From: Pardosa pseudoannulata
Lineage: Eukaryota > Arthropoda > Arachnida > Araneae > Lycosidae
Reading direction: 5' to 3'
Length of the DNA stretch: 64,000 nucleotides
NCBI GenBank assembly: GCA_032207245.1
Contig: CM063503.1
Coordinates: 59,258,817-59,322,816, forward strand
Shown: in pieces, positions 11,944 through 25,129 of the stretch
Position numbering within the stretch: position 1 is the stretch's first letter
Layout: each line of letters starts with the position of its first letter
The notes under the pieces: model-generated
Told to the model about the DNA's origin: nothing
Database searches by the model: none
Seen by the model: the letters and a program-made list of their open reading frames with translations, nothing else
Position numbers and translations under genes: made by a program

Positions 11944-12970
11944 ATATGACATAAGATTTATCGTTTGCACACTGTCTTTAACACTCAACAATGATTTTAT
12001 TACATAACAGTAAAGAATGTTCTAATTCTCACACAGTTTAACTGCAGTCTTCAAATATTCATTCTAACCAAATATTTAAAGAGGGGGAAGGATATGTTTA
12101 TTACTACCTTGAATAAAAATTGATAATATCAACTGTATACTTACAGTGATATTCATTTGAAATAAATTAATAAACTAAGGTATGGAAAAATAGATTTATT
12201 GTTGGATAATCATAACTCAACTAAAAAATATAAAATTTGTGTTGCTTATAGTAAACACAAATTTGTCAAATTTGAGACTTAAAAATTTTTTATATGGTAT
12301 CATCTATGGTATATATTTATAATAATTCTTAGACAGTCTATAGAAACTGATACAGATGGAGATATTGATAGAAAAAGAAAAAAAAATGCCTATTTGCTAA
12401 AAAATTTAAAATCTAATCTCAGTTCTATAGAATTTAAAAACTCTACTACAACATCTTAAAAGTCTACACCATCAATAATAGTATAAATCTGGAAAATCAC
12501 AGAAAAATGTATGATGGATTCATACTATTTAATCATTCAAGAGATTTTGAATCATATTTGAAAAGTTTAAATAAAAATATATATGCCAGAGGAATGTTTA
12601 AAATTGACTGAAAACTAGTCTAACTATCTAAAGATAAAAATCTGAATTTTTTTTCCTGTTTATATTAGTAAGTACCCATTATAAATCTTGAAACTGAATA
12701 AAAAGCATTAAATTATATTGAAAAATATTTGTATTACCAGACAAAATTTAATTTCCTTCAATTGGCCTGTAAGACTTTAAAATTAGCATATAATTACTCT
12801 TTACATTTTACCTACATATTAAAAAAAATAATAAAATCTTTATAAAAGCATTAAAATGAACATACATTTTAAAATTATCCCATATTATTCAAATTATTTA
12901 TTCATTGAAGATATTTCAGATCATACTTGACAGGTTTAAATAAAAGTGTATATGCCAGAGAAATGTTTAA
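11944..12970 (+). repeat. Interspersed repeat R, unoccupied copy
   Basis: Positions 11,944-12,295 align with 45,866-46,205, and 12,312-12,590 with 50,384-50,647. In that second locus a Tigger (with nested LINE) and a mariner sit between or beside these pieces. A sub-repeat (TTTAAATAAA, then TATGCCAGAG and AATGTTTAA) occurs twice inside, near 12,560-12,605 and 12,925-12,970. No coding capacity seen. Confidence 0.75.
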
Positions 12971-13690
12971 CTTTGATTAGAAACAAAGAAAATGAAGATA
13001 AGTTTTGTGAGAGATCAATATAATATTTAAATATTGCTTTACTGAAAAAAAAAACCTATTTAAAAAATACAAAAAAAAAAATTCTTTTTTATATTTGTAG
13101 TAATTTTTTTATCACAGCATAATTGTAATTCAAAATAGTTAAAGTTTCAAAATTAAAGTTTCCTTGTAGATATATAGAGATGTAACACTTATAGTCTACT
13201 TTTTATACACATTCTGAATTATTTTATAATTTTTTATTAATATCTGTTTAAGAAAAAAAAATCTAAAAAATTCATTGATACAAAATTTGCGTTCGAGTCT
13301 TATTTCTTCATTTATTAGAGCTAATTAGAAAAGGACCTCCTGCTTAGGGTGGATTCTGGGAGGATTACGTTCATCCATATTATCTGTGAGAATTGTAATT
13401 ATGAAATCCAGTAGCAATGGAAAATTTTCGTTTTTCTTATTTAAGAAACAGTTTTTATCATTAAAAAATTTAATATAGATTTTAAAGGAATAAATGGATT
13501 GCCTCTGAGTAAGTATTATATGAAATGTGTGGTTTGGACTAAAATAACCTATCTGATTTTTTTTTATATCTGTTTTCTATTTTTTAACTCTTGCAAAATT
13601 TAAAAATGACATGTTATAAAAACATCAGCTTATTTCAAAGTAAAAGCACATGCCCATTCTATATTATACACTATAACAAATAATAAACAG
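12971..13690. other. AT-rich intergenic sequence, nothing recognised
   Basis: Many A/T runs; no open frame of note. Confidence 0.5.
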
Positions 13691-13699
13691 AAATAATAA

Positions 13700-13866
13700 A
13701 ACGTTGGCATTCCGTTGGCCCATCGTAGTATTGCGTTGGCAATATGTAAACAATCACCATTAGCCAACCATTAACCAACCGTTGGCCAACGGTTGGCCAA
13801 CATGTTATATCAACGTTGCTCCATGTAATGCAGTACAACGTTGGCCCAACGTAACGTTGCTAGCTG
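13700..13866. repeat. CGTTGGC/GCCAACG palindromic repeat cluster
   Basis: About ten copies of GTTGGC or GCCAAC in both orientations within 165 bp, including an extended palindrome around CCGTTGGCCAACGG. It is much richer in GC than its surroundings. It looks like a short non-autonomous element or a remnant of one; the family is not identified. Confidence 0.7.
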
Positions 13867-14026
13867 GGTGATATCGTATCAAGAACCATAACTGACATGA
13901 TTTAAGCTCTTAACTAGTAAAGTGATCTCTTTTGCTCCAGCTGGTACCTGATGCATCATTCTTAATTTGTATTTTCTTAATCTTTCACCTTTATTCAAAG
14001 GAACTATCGGAGTTTACGATCGAATA

Positions 14027-14760
14027 CACTGTCTACCAATAAGTATTTGGACACCTGTGATAGAGAAGAAAACTAACTTTATTCAAAATCAATAGTTGGT
14101 ACAGCCTCCACGAGAAGTAATTACAGCGTGAACCCTCAGGGGCATATTTTTCACAAGTCTTTGTATTACAGCTAGTGGTTTTGTCTTCGACTCGGCTTGG
14201 AGTAGATATACAAGTTCCTTCACCGATTTTGGACGGGTAGTGCACAACGTAATTCGGCAATCCAACTCGTCCCAGATGTTCTCGATAGGTTTCAGGTCTG
14301 GGCTCTGGGCAGACCAGTCCATTCAATGAACTCCATTGGCACTATACCAAGCCTTGGTTAACCTCGAAACATGACAACTGGCATTGTCGTCCTGAAAGTA
14401 ACAGGGGTCCAAACCGTAAAACTACCACAACGTAGGAAGGACATTGTCATCCAAAATAGTGCAGTAGGCATCCGCATTCAGCTTACAATGAATGGGGACC
14501 AAGGGTCCCAGTCCATACTAGGAGAAACACCCCCAGACTATAATTCCCCCTCCGCCGAACTTGACTGTTGGCACAATGCATTCTGGCTGGAGACGTCTCC
14601 AGGCAGACGGAAGACCCAGACCCTGCCATTCGAGCGGTAAAGGGTGAACCTTGATTCGTTGCCCCAAAGAAACCCGTGTCCACAGATCTACTGTGCAATT
14701 TCGATGTGCTTTGCACCACATTAACCGAGCAGCTCGTTGTACTTTGTGATAAAGGCTTAC
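14027..14760 (-). mobile_element. Tc1-like transposon remnant
   Basis: One end starts CACTGTCTACCAATAAGT at 14,027 directly after TA, the Tc1/mariner target. On the minus strand, broken frames give the transposase core: [13 protein letters not shown] (around 14,520-14,580), a QDDNA-like segment, and WSAQSPDLKPIENIWDEL ending near 14,090, which covers the D, D, E region of the family. Several frameshifts separate the pieces, and the N-terminal DNA-binding part and second terminal repeat were not found. Confidence 0.88.
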
Positions 14761-15100
14761 CTATTCCCCACCATTTAAATCCGAAAGCTCAATAAAGCTG
14801 GTTATCTGGTTTCCATTTACAACTTCATGCTATTTGCTGTCTGCGGTAAACTGTTTGAACACACGACTCTTTGCAGGCTTATTCCTTGGTCGAACGGTCG
14901 GAACCACATGCATTCCTATCATTTTGACTTCTGTCCTGTTAGAGACTATCACCCAAATAAAATATTTTTTCCTCTATTTTCACTTATCTGGATATTACTT
15001 ATCACATAACTGGTGTGTTTCAGTTAGCGGAAACAGTTCCTTCTCTAGCCCTATTAATAATCCAAAACATTCAAAACGCCATTATTTATAATGCTTATTT
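14761..15100. other. Non-coding, possible Tc1 flank
   Basis: No recognisable domain. It may be degraded Tc1 N-terminal sequence. Confidence 0.35.
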
Positions 15101-15107
15101 TCAAGAA

Positions 15108-15415
15108 AAGAGCAGCGGTAGCTCAGTCGGCAAAGGCAGCGATCTCGTAACTGAAAGGTTGCGGGTTCGGGTGTGGAGCCGGCCTAAGATCCGCCTTGTT
15201 CACTAAAGGTGGCTAGGGCATGTAAAATATGTTCGTGGTCATAATGTCCTCCAAGTTCTCAATCAATACCTCTGGGGGTGGCAGGCCAAGCCTGGGGGTC
15301 TTCTGCTTGGTCCCTGTTTCTAAATTACAAGAACCCAGCGGGGTTAAGGTTACTCGAGTCCATAGCACACCTTAAACTACCCGTGCTCCCCGGTTGATGC
15401 TAAATGAGTAACATG
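15108..15415 (+). mobile_element. tRNA-derived SINE, family 2
   Basis: tRNA-like head with A box TAGCTCAGTCGG (15,119-15,130) and B box GGTTCGGGT (about 15,164-15,172), which would form an internal RNA polymerase III promoter. The ~230-bp body contains CAGCGGGGTTAAGGTTACTCG and a GCTAAATGAGTAAC end. Other copies are at 21,310-21,597 (-) and a tail at 24,925-25,085 (-). Confidence 0.85.
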
Positions 15416-15949
15416 TTGACAGTATTGTTCAGATAATGTCTGTATCGCCTGCTGCATTGGAAAAAAACTTTTCAAGGAAGACTAAAATTCTGATTGAAGG
15501 AAGCTGGCCCGTTCTTAGAAAATCAAGCACCTGCATGCAGATTTTGTGTGTGTGTGTTATTTTAAAAAGAAGCTGATATAATAGGCTGACGATATCATAG
15601 TTTGAAATGGCCTACTGAAAGAAAAGTGGTAGCCTGTGACTCTGGACGATTTTCCAACAATAAATCAGGAATAATATGCTATAATATTCATTAAAAGGAA
15701 ATGCATAGGAAGGTTTTATTATAAAAGTAATAACAGCATGTTAGTCTGTTGTGTTTTGATACCTTGCTCTATAGCACCTATTATGACGAATGTGAGATGT
15801 TTTTTGTTGAATGCTAGAAAATTCCCCGAGTTTTGGATCACACTCAGGAGCGGAGATTCTTCTCCCGATAATGTAACTCTTTTCCTCTTGCCAAGCTCAT
15901 ACCGAAAATATATTCAAACCCATGTATTCATCCTCTACCTTCTCTGGGT

Positions 15950-16140
15950 GTACAGGAAGATTAAGAAGTGGAAGGTGAGTGGTGGTTATTGGAATGTGCC
16001 CAGAGACGGCAGACCAACGAAACTGGGAGATAGAGACCGACGAGTGCTGTCCAGAGAAATTCGGAAGAACTGCACCCAACCGATGGCCCTCATCCGCTGG
16101 GTTCATGCTACACTAGAACCGGCACACTGACCACTAGGCC
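15950..16140 (+). pseudogene. Tc1-like transposase N-terminal remnant
   Basis: The plus-strand frame reads WNVPRDGRPTKLGDRDRRV then REIRKNCTQPMA, the usual helix-turn-helix and linker pattern of Tc1-type transposases. It covers about 50 residues; the catalytic domain is absent. Orientation is opposite to the core remnant at 14 kb, so it is a separate insertion. Just after it, minus-strand TGGCCTAGTGGTCAG looks like a tRNA A box, but no convincing B box follows. Confidence 0.75.
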
Positions 16141-17341
16141 ATACCCAGACCACGAGCCGAGTCTATTGCGATTACTATCTTGAATTAAAATTATCAGTTA
16201 TGTGTGTAAACAATGCGCTATTTACTTAGAATTTTTAAAATATTTTTTTTCCCACAAAATTTCAAAATTTCCCCATATCTTCCTAAAATTCGCGTTTTCC
16301 CCTTTGCTTCAAAATTCCCAGATTTTTATTTTACAATTTTACCTTTGAACAAAATTTTTACATTATTTAAACAAACCAGAGACAGACATTGCTCTTGTCA
16401 GCCCGTTAATAATGTCCACATTCTCAAAATAATAAATGCTACTATCTGGAGCCAGCTATAGCATGATTCTTTTTTCTTCTAATATATTAGATCCTTGCAG
16501 TACTACCACGTATGAGTCATTTATAATGTTGTTATTCATATAGCTATAATTATAATGAAATACACGTATATTCCAGTTCTTATGCTAAAACTCCCGTTGC
16601 TTTATACAAATTATGAAAAAATTCGTAATTATGTATGGTTTTGTCTCAATCTGAAAATGGAATTCTCTCGAAACTCCTCCATATTTTTCGTTGAGACTTG
16701 AAATTAATAAACTCGTTACAACAGTTTCAGCTTTCCTATTTCTGATTCTATGTTTTTATAATTTTCATGGATTTTAACCTCATATACTGAAATCTGTCAT
16801 TTGAATAGTTCTCTTTAATTTTATATACTATGGTACTCTTTACTTTTGCATACTATTTATTTGCTTATTGAAAAAGTTTATAAAATCGTACAACTCTCTA
16901 CTCTTATTGCACATTCATTGAAAAATTCTAAACTAAATGAAAAAGTGACTATAAACTTTATTTGTACTATAGGAAACCAAGCTATGCGAAAATAGAATAG
17001 ATTTGTGAATAATTCCTCTTCTACATTCTGTAGTCTTCTTTGCTCTGAAAATAATTTTATTAATTTTTTTTTTATTTGAAGGAATCCAAATCCTTGTTCA
17101 GTTCGACAGTTGGATTTTCTTGTGCAGACTGCAAACATATTATAAATAATGTAATACCATTTCTAACAAGAAAAAAAAAAAATTTTTAAATCCATATAAA
17201 AGAGCTGTAATATCAGAGCCTACAATGAAAATAAGTTGCAATCCCGAAAATCTAAATGTGACAATATTCTGGAATTCCTAAAACGCAGCAAAAAATAAGT
17301 ACAATAGAAAACATTATTTTAGATAGTTTTCATTGTGAAGT
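16141..17341. other. AT-rich intergenic sequence, nothing recognised
   Basis: Contains a pyrimidine-rich stretch with repeated CAAAATT and TTCCC words (about 16,250-16,370). No coding signature. Confidence 0.5.
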
Positions 17342-17908
17342 GATTGTGTGAATGATTCACGAAATTTATACAAATCACAACACAGTGCCAGAAACAGAGA
17401 AGCTAATTCCTACACAAAAGGGAAAATTAATTTTCCATTGAAACAATAAAGATGTTATTAAGTTCTTAACATTTATTATTACCAAATCACTTTCATAATC
17501 TGATTTATATATATATTTATTTCCTTTGTATTATACTTGTGTTAATAGAAATAGTTTTAAGTATTATTTAATGGTTTATATTCTAAATATATTAATGAAT
17601 AAATGATATATTTTCTAAAAACCGCAATACTTTATAAATTAAAACCCAACAGGCGTAATAATTTTCCTATTTTCTAAAATAACTCGACTTTTCTAAATAT
17701 GCAAATATTTAAAAGGCGACCCGTAAACTGCATGCAAAGTTTTATACTGTGAAAAATAGAAAAATAATAAGAAAATTAAAATATACTTTGTTATGAATTA
17801 AAGTTATGAAAAACCATAATTAATAAACGAGAAAAGAGAAACAGAAAATGGAATACATTATTTTAAACAGCAACGTCATACTGTTAACTGTAACTGCGAA
17901 TAACGGTC

Positions 17909-17943
17909 TATAAAGTTCGGCAAACTTCATTTCGTTCTCAGTT
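17909..17943 (+). promoter_or_regulatory. TATA/initiator core promoter
   Basis: TATAAAG at 17,909-17,915, then TCAGTT at 17,938-17,943, which matches the arthropod initiator TCAGTY. The initiator A (17,940) lies 31 bases from the first T of the TATA box, the expected spacing. AACTGTAACTG words just upstream are also in the second copy. It is followed 38 bases on by a splice donor. Predicted, not tested. Confidence 0.65.
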
Positions 17944-17977
17944 CGTGTTTTTGGAAGATCCAGATTCCGAAAGAGTG
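17940..17977 (+). other. Candidate non-coding first exon
   Basis: Runs from the predicted start at 17,940 to a consensus donor G|GTAAGT at 17,978. It contains no ATG, so it would be 5' untranslated. The paralogous block keeps the TATA box and a GTGAGT donor. The nearest plus-strand coding exon with a splice acceptor is at 34,304, which would give an intron of up to 16 kb. Confidence 0.5.
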
Positions 17978-18540
17978 GTAAGTAAATTTCAGGTCTCTTA
18001 AATTTATCTTTTATTTTGTTTTATCATAATCTTAATACTTTAACCATATTAATAATATTCCTACTTGAAACAAAGAGTAAAAAACTTCGTAATATCATTC
18101 AGAATTTCCGTATATTAACAAGAAAACGAAAGTTTAATCTATCAAGTTTTGTTTCGTAAGTTCTTCAGTTTTATATAAAGTCTGTAAGTGCTTCGTTCAT
18201 TGATTTATTAAAAATATATTTGAAAAGAACTATCATTTCATTTGTTTATTAACAGTCATATCCTACATACTTATGAGTTGCACTTAATCTTTGAACTTAA
18301 AGGAAGTACTCAAAAGCACTTAACGATGTACAGTTTTATAAATCTTAGTATTTGATGTATATTAATAATACCATACTTTACTGTTAAAAGATCGTAAATC
18401 ACTAACTAGAGTTTTGATTTCGCCACAGAAAATTAATCATTGACGTATGACGCATAATTTTTGAGCTATCAATATACTGTAAGTCGAGGTAGATCGTTTA
18501 AACAAGAAAGATTTAATTCAAGAGTATTTTGAAGTCTAAT

Positions 18541-18830
18541 GATGTTCAAAATAATGTTTTGATTATGTCTGGGACTTTATGAATATTTTCTTCATTGGGG
18601 TGAGTTGATATCGGTATTTTCTGTTGAACTACACATAACGTAAACGTACGTTGTTTCCGACGCAGATCAGACTAATAGGCCTAAATCCGGCTACAGAATA
18701 CGGTATATTCTAGTTAGAACTTTCTTTCAATTATAATCAGTAGAATGTAGTGTGGAATTTTTCTGCATTACTGTTCTTATTCATCGCGATATTAATTGTA
18801 CCTATTTTTTGTTGATTTTCGGCAATCTAT
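18541..18830 (+). other. Conserved island inside the duplicated intron region
   Basis: Matches 61,743-62,035 far better than the surrounding parts of the block; 18,596-18,765 is nearly identical, for example GGGGTGAGTTGATATCGG and CGACGCAGATCAGACTAATA. No open frame spans it. It could be an enhancer, a non-coding RNA segment or an unrecognised exon. Confidence 0.6.
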
Positions 18831-19621
18831 GTAAAGAAATAATTTTTTCTTTTGGTTGGATTTTATTAGCTCATTTTAATTGGGATGCATAAAGCATATA
18901 TTTTGAGTATTTCTATTTAAACTTTTCATTCTATAGATTTTTTAATCAATTAAACCACACCAAAATTCTTCACTAATTGAACTATACGTTGCTTCTTCGT
19001 ATTTGATGTAGAAATTCAAAAAGTTTACATTAGAACGCATACAACTATTTTAATTGTAAGAATAATAATAGGAATAAGCACGAATAAGAAAATATTTGCG
19101 TTTTTAACATTACATGCGTTTTACTCAAAATGAGAGGTTTTTTTTTTTTAATTTTCACGCAATTTAAATAAAGTATTGTACATATTGATTTCAAATTTTC
19201 AATCTAAGTGTATTATAATGGTAAAATGAATCCCCTTCTACTTTTGATATTGTATTTTTACTTTATTTGGTATTTATAGTACATAGCATATAATTTTCAA
19301 ATAGCATTTTAGCTTCTTGTAAAAAATATTGTGAAGTTTCTAATACTTTTTCAAATTCAAATACATGAATTATATCTAGTACTTATTGTTTACAAAAATA
19401 CAAAAGTTAGTAAAAAATCTCAATTTGTGTTGTAAGTCTGTTTGCAGTACGTTAGATAAATATTGAATTTTTTAAAACAAATGCTTAACTTTATTTTATA
19501 AAAAATCTTTAATTTTTCCAAAACCAAAGTATACTTGGGGAAGAACATAGCTAGGTATGTAAAACAAATGCTAACTATTTCCAGATGTTAATTTTGGGGT
19601 GCTAAGATCTTATGTTTTGTT

Positions 19622-19745
19622 ACACGGGTGATAAAGAGACCGAGACCTACTGCTTAAATCCGATTTCGAACGGCTACGAGGATTCATGCCGTCAGCAGGA
19701 CTCGAACCGGCAAACCGAAGAGCAACGCCCTACCCATTCGGTCAA
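19622..19745 (-). mobile_element. SINE family 1-related fragment
   Basis: On the minus strand it shows ACCGAATGGGTAGGGCGTTG, a B-box-like GGTTCGAGTCC, then GTAGCCGTTCGAAATCGG and TTTAAGCAGTAGG, matching SINE family 1. A homologous remnant lies in the second block at about 62,590-62,720, so it inserted before that duplication. Confidence 0.75.
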
Positions 19746-19778
19746 TTTTTGGATTCAAGATTTTGAATACGGTGTTTT

Positions 19779-20624
19779 GTTAGTCGAGCTTAATTATAGG
19801 CAGTAATATAGCGGTGGCATGCAGCACTAATAACCGTTGATATTTTTTCGTTATATAAATATTTTGCTATAAGCCGAAATTTTTCAGGATTAGGATGCTT
19901 GTTTTATTACGTAGCAAGAAGTTGTGAAATAATATAATTTTAAAATTATTCTATGTAAATAATTTGTATTATCGCATGTACTTGTCTGTTTAAGGAAAGC
20001 ATTGTTTCAATCCCGTAGAGAACACAATGAATCATTCATGGTGCAAATGTTTACAACGTATATAATAAATAGTGTGATGCAAGGGACAGCATAGAATATG
20101 TCGAAATATTTCTGTTGCATTGTTATAAACGTTAAAGTACGTTATAATGACGTTTTTCGTTGTATAGAGTGTGAATTATAATCAAAATGGAGGCGAACAG
20201 CTAGATGTTACAACATTCCTAAGTACAAACATTCGGCGTTCTACAGCTAATTGTTTTTGAGTTCTGACCGGTGGCGTTAACATACGTTATATTGAACTTC
20301 TTGTTATATACAGTTCCGATTGCTATCACAAAATGAGGTGCGCAACTAAATGCTGTTAGAGTTCTAAATATAAAATTTTACCATTTGACAGCTAATCATT
20401 TTTGAGTTATGCGAGATGGATACTTACGTTTGCACAGGCGTCATGTTGAAACTAGTCAAAATTCATTCAGAAAAACTGAATGGTTATTTAAAGTTTCAAT
20501 ATGAAATTTTCCTTGTGTACAGGAACTTATCAAAATATATTAATGCTTGGTCAAAATGGATGTTTTGGTTGAAATCTAAAACCGCAAAATCTTCTAGATT
20601 ACAAATTTTCCTTCACTTTTCCCA
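19779..20624. other. Intergenic, nothing recognised
   Basis: Some self-similar phrases (ACAGCTAAT then TTTTTGAGTT, near 20,240 and 20,390) but no gene. Confidence 0.45.
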
Positions 20625-20804
20625 GCCGAGCGATGGCCGAATGGTTAGGGTTCTAGTCTAAGGAAACGGAGTTCGCGGGTTCGAATCTCACTGTAGCATG
20701 TATGTTCGTAGCCCTTCGGAATCGGCTTTAAGCAGTAGGCGTCGGTCTCATTAGCACTCGTGTTGCATAAAAGTAGACCGTAGAGCTCGAAACCAAGCCA
20801 AACC
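20625..20804 (+). mobile_element. tRNA-derived SINE, family 1
   Basis: Full-length copy. A box TGGCCGAATGG (20,634-20,644) and B box GGTTCGAATCT (20,678-20,688). The body has GTTCGTAGCCCTTCGGAATC, and the tail is AAACCAAGCCAAACC. No clear target-site duplication. Confidence 0.88.
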
Positions 20805-21309
20805 TTTATTTCTCCCAAGAAAGTAAAAATTAGGTTAAAGTATTCTAGATAAAGCGCCTCTGTTATACAATGCTTAAAGATTTCACAACGGTATTTCCCA
20901 GAGTCACAGAAATTTATGTTTCACTACCTACAGCTGAAAATTAGCGTGTTTGTGTAATAGTTTGTTTGCGAAATCCCCCATCATACACATACAAAATAAA
21001 AATAAAAATTCATAGGCTGTTCTCTAAATGAAAAACTGTCAAAATGAAAAGAAAAAAAGTCGTATAGAACAGTGTTGGGAACTATTTAAAACTAATATTT
21101 GCTTTAAACAATTAATCAAATAACATCTAGGAGCATTTTCATGTCTTGACGGCAAGCACCCCTCGCCCTTCTTCCGAACTCCTGGAGTTTATTATATTGC
21201 TTTTTAACATTAAAATAATAATAATAAAAAAAACATATACAAACCCTTTTTATTTTTTCTGATGTTTGGCACTTGCCTGTTAAGCATTTCCCTTAAGACG
21301 AGAAACTGT
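20805..21309. other. Intergenic, nothing recognised
   Basis: AT-rich with a short (AAT)n run near 21,215; no coding signal. Confidence 0.45.
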
Positions 21310-21597
21310 TAGTCATTTAGCCCCACCCATGTGTACGTGTAGCTCATGGTATGTTACGGACACGAGTAACATTACCCCCGCTGGTTACTAGAAATTAAGA
21401 AGCAGGAGACCCCAGGTTTGGCTTGCAACCTCCAGAGGTATCATTTGAAACCTTGGAGAGCATTGCGATCACGAACATATTTTACGTGTCCCAGTCGCAA
21501 TTAGTGAACACGGCGGTACTTTGGCTAGTTCGAGCCTTGATTCCGTTATCTACCGATTTCGAGATCTCTGCCTTTGCCGACTGAGCTACCGCTTCTC
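21310..21597 (-). mobile_element. tRNA-derived SINE, family 2
   Basis: On the minus strand the head reads GCGGTAGCTCAGTCGGCAAA, as in the copy at 15,108, and the tail reads GGCTAAATGACTAAC. Nearly full length. Confidence 0.85.
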
Positions 21598-21767
21598 CTT
21601 ACTCAAACATAATTTAAAACCGCTTACTTAATCAAATTTCAATATTTAAAAAAATTTGAATTTTTACAGTTTCTATCTACGATTTTAATTTCAATATTTT
21701 TGATCCAAAAATATTTTATACATTTATTGAAAAATATTACACGAGTTTGTAAATTGTGTGTATTGTA

Positions 21768-21768
21768 T

Positions 21769-21860
<92 letters not shown>
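21768..21860. repeat. (GT)n(TA)n(GT)n compound microsatellite
   Basis: A TA array flanked by TG/GT runs on both sides. It sits immediately before the repeat segment at 21,865, as a similar array does at 59,960-60,003. Confidence 0.95.
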
Positions 21861-21861
<1 letters not shown>

Positions 21862-21864
21862 AAG

Positions 21865-22215
21865 AAAAAATCTCAGGGGTTTTCAAAACTTAAATCAAGG
21901 GGTAAAAATTCCCGCGTCATTTTGCATTCCCCTTTTTAACCCCTAATCTAAAATGACCACTGGGGCTACAGTTTGCTCCCTCAGAGAAGGGACCTGACCA
22001 ATTATAATACTACATGGCCCTAGAGGACAATTTAGGAAATCTAGAATAAAAAAGGAAATACACGCTATCTGAGGCAGATTTTTCTAGAGATATTTTCCCA
22101 CAGATGTTACGTGTCTTGTACATAGAACTTCATGCTAGCAGACCCTTCAGTTTGTCCTGTCCCTATGATGAAGTGGGAACTCGTCCTTCAACGTTATCTT
22201 AATAAAGGTCTTTAG
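21865..22215 (+). repeat. Repeat segment S, copy 1
   Basis: Aligns with 60,004-60,351 (+); the first ~50 bases also match 1-50 (-). It starts with CTCAGGGGTTTTCAAAACTT and ends CAACGTTATCTTAATA. In the 60-kb copy the last two-thirds form an open frame (from 60,153); here it is broken by stops. No domain recognised. Confidence 0.75.
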
Positions 22216-22273
22216 CTGAAACGGTATCATTTTTATGACCATGACTGCAACCACCCATCGAGAATTCCGTCTC

Positions 22274-22275
<2 letters not shown>

Positions 22276-22365
<90 letters not shown>
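22276..22365. repeat. (CA)n(TA)n compound microsatellite
   Basis: CA run followed by a TA run. Confidence 0.95.
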
Positions 22366-22367
<2 letters not shown>

Positions 22368-23174
22368 CAAATTTTATATAATTTTATGCTAAAATTATTA
22401 TTAATATTTTATAAAATTTTATCGCTATGTTAGTATTACATAACATTTTTATTTAAAAAACAGGGAAATATATAACAGGTTCAATGTAGTTACAGTCCCC
22501 TCTCCTCAAAACTAGATCCTGTCTATGGCCATGATCTACATGACTATATTTGAAAGTTCGTTACTTTCAGGCATGTGCATTTTGAAGAGGTATCTTGTAA
22601 TTGAACAAGTTTTACCACTGTAAGTTAAAAATCCTGTATCGAGAAAAATAATCAACAACAAGAACAGACGTAGTTCTTCGTAAATTATCCCGAAAACTCA
22701 TTTATCCAAATCCGGATACATTTCTTTGAAAAATGTTTGTTGGCAAAACTATTAAAGTATGTGTAGACGGATGTCCGAAGTCATTTCTTATCGATAATAA
22801 AAGTTAGTACAGTTGAATCACGCCAATTACATGTTTTTCGAAAATAAATAATTACGGGATGAAAAAGGAGTGCCTATGCGTTCCACTAAAGCAATTTATT
22901 TTCCTGATTTGTTTATTTAAGCAACCGAACTCTATGATTTACACTGCACGTGACTTATTCGAGTATATTATGTGTTTGTGTGTGAATTCAATGTCATAAA
23001 TCATAGTTTTTGAAACAGATTCTCCGTTATTTTTCTGAATTACGTCTTTTTAGAAAATTATAAAAATATCAATGCATAACGAATATAGAGAGGAAATAAG
23101 GAGTTCTTGATAGAGAATTGCGTTAACATGCTTTATTTATATATATTTAAGAGGATCGTTCTCATTTTATAATA
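22366..23174. other. Intergenic, nothing recognised
   Basis: No long frame or repeat identified. Confidence 0.5.
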
Positions 23175-24076
<902 letters not shown>

Positions 24077-24924
24077 TAATAACTTTATAAACCTAGTTAA
24101 TGTTCTACCACAATAAAAGTAAATCTTCATGCGAATGTGTATACACACGCAGATATACAGCTTACTATTAAGTTTACATGACTGCTCTGTATAATTGTCA
24201 AGGGATCAAAAATGTAAAAAAAAAAGTGTACATCACATATTTATTGAATTTTTTTAAATAAGTATTCCATTAATAAAGTAACAAAATGAGCCCATATACT
24301 GCTTTCTTTTGTTTTATCATTTCTCAGTGTATCAAAAATATGTGATAATTTTGAACTTTTACATTTTTTTTTTTAAATTGGTTATAATATTATTAAAGAA
24401 AGAGAGATACAGTAAAAATCATGCTTAAATCCTAATTAAACTTTTTTTTCAAACAAATGCAGAGCACTTACATTTATTCGCACAATCTGGACGGCCCATA
24501 ATTAAATATCATTACTTACATTTTGCATTTTATTACAAATATAAATTTTTTATTATTTCTGAAATTTTCTAAAATAAAATTTTTTATAAAATGACGTAAT
24601 GTATTGCAAACCTCTCTTTCAAAAAACATCATACGTGAAGAAATGTTTATTAAAAACTAACCCATGTTTATGACAACTATTCCCAGTTGTGAAAAGGAAG
24701 ATAGAAAACGAAGATTTACTTCCTAAACATTTTCACCAAAATCCTCTTTTTCTACAAAAAACTATGCTTAGAATATTTTAATAAAATTTATTTAAACGGC
24801 AACCACCAAAAATTGTCCGCCTGCGTGCATGAACGTTCTGCAAACACACAAGACCCGATCCCATTTTTTTAAATGCTGGAGCACTTAGTTGTTAAACATT
24901 CTCCCATTATCTGCAAACCTGTTA
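24077..24924. other. AT-rich intergenic sequence, nothing recognised
   Basis: No coding or repeat signature seen. Confidence 0.5.
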
Positions 24925-25085
24925 CACATTAAGCACCACCCCGAGGGCCACATGTAGCTCAGGGTATGCTACTGACACGAGTAACATTATCCCCGCTGGG
25001 TTCTCGTAATATAGAAGCAGGGACCAAGCATAAGACCTCCACGCACGGCCTGTCACCTCCAGAGGTATCATTTGAGAACTTGCTA
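24925..25085 (-). mobile_element. SINE family 2, 3' part
   Basis: Shares GACACGAGTAACATTA, CCCGCTGG and CCTCCAGAGGTATCATTTGA with the copy at 21,310. The tRNA-like head is missing. Confidence 0.75.
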
Positions 25086-25129
25086 ACTTCCGACAACTAG
25101 TTTGAAATTATGCATCAGTATCAAGTGTC

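Larger units (their letters stand above)
17342..19778 (+). repeat. Diverged direct duplication block, copy 1
   Basis: Aligns in the same orientation with 60,531-62,746, with many substitutions and indels, clearly older than the inverted duplication. It holds a promoter, a short exon with donor site, a conserved intronic island and a SINE fragment at the same relative places in both copies. Confidence 0.9.

Noticed and set aside
20625..20700. Functional tRNA gene (also at 44,126 and 15,108)
   Set aside because: A and B boxes are present, but the acceptor stem is not closed and a SINE body follows.
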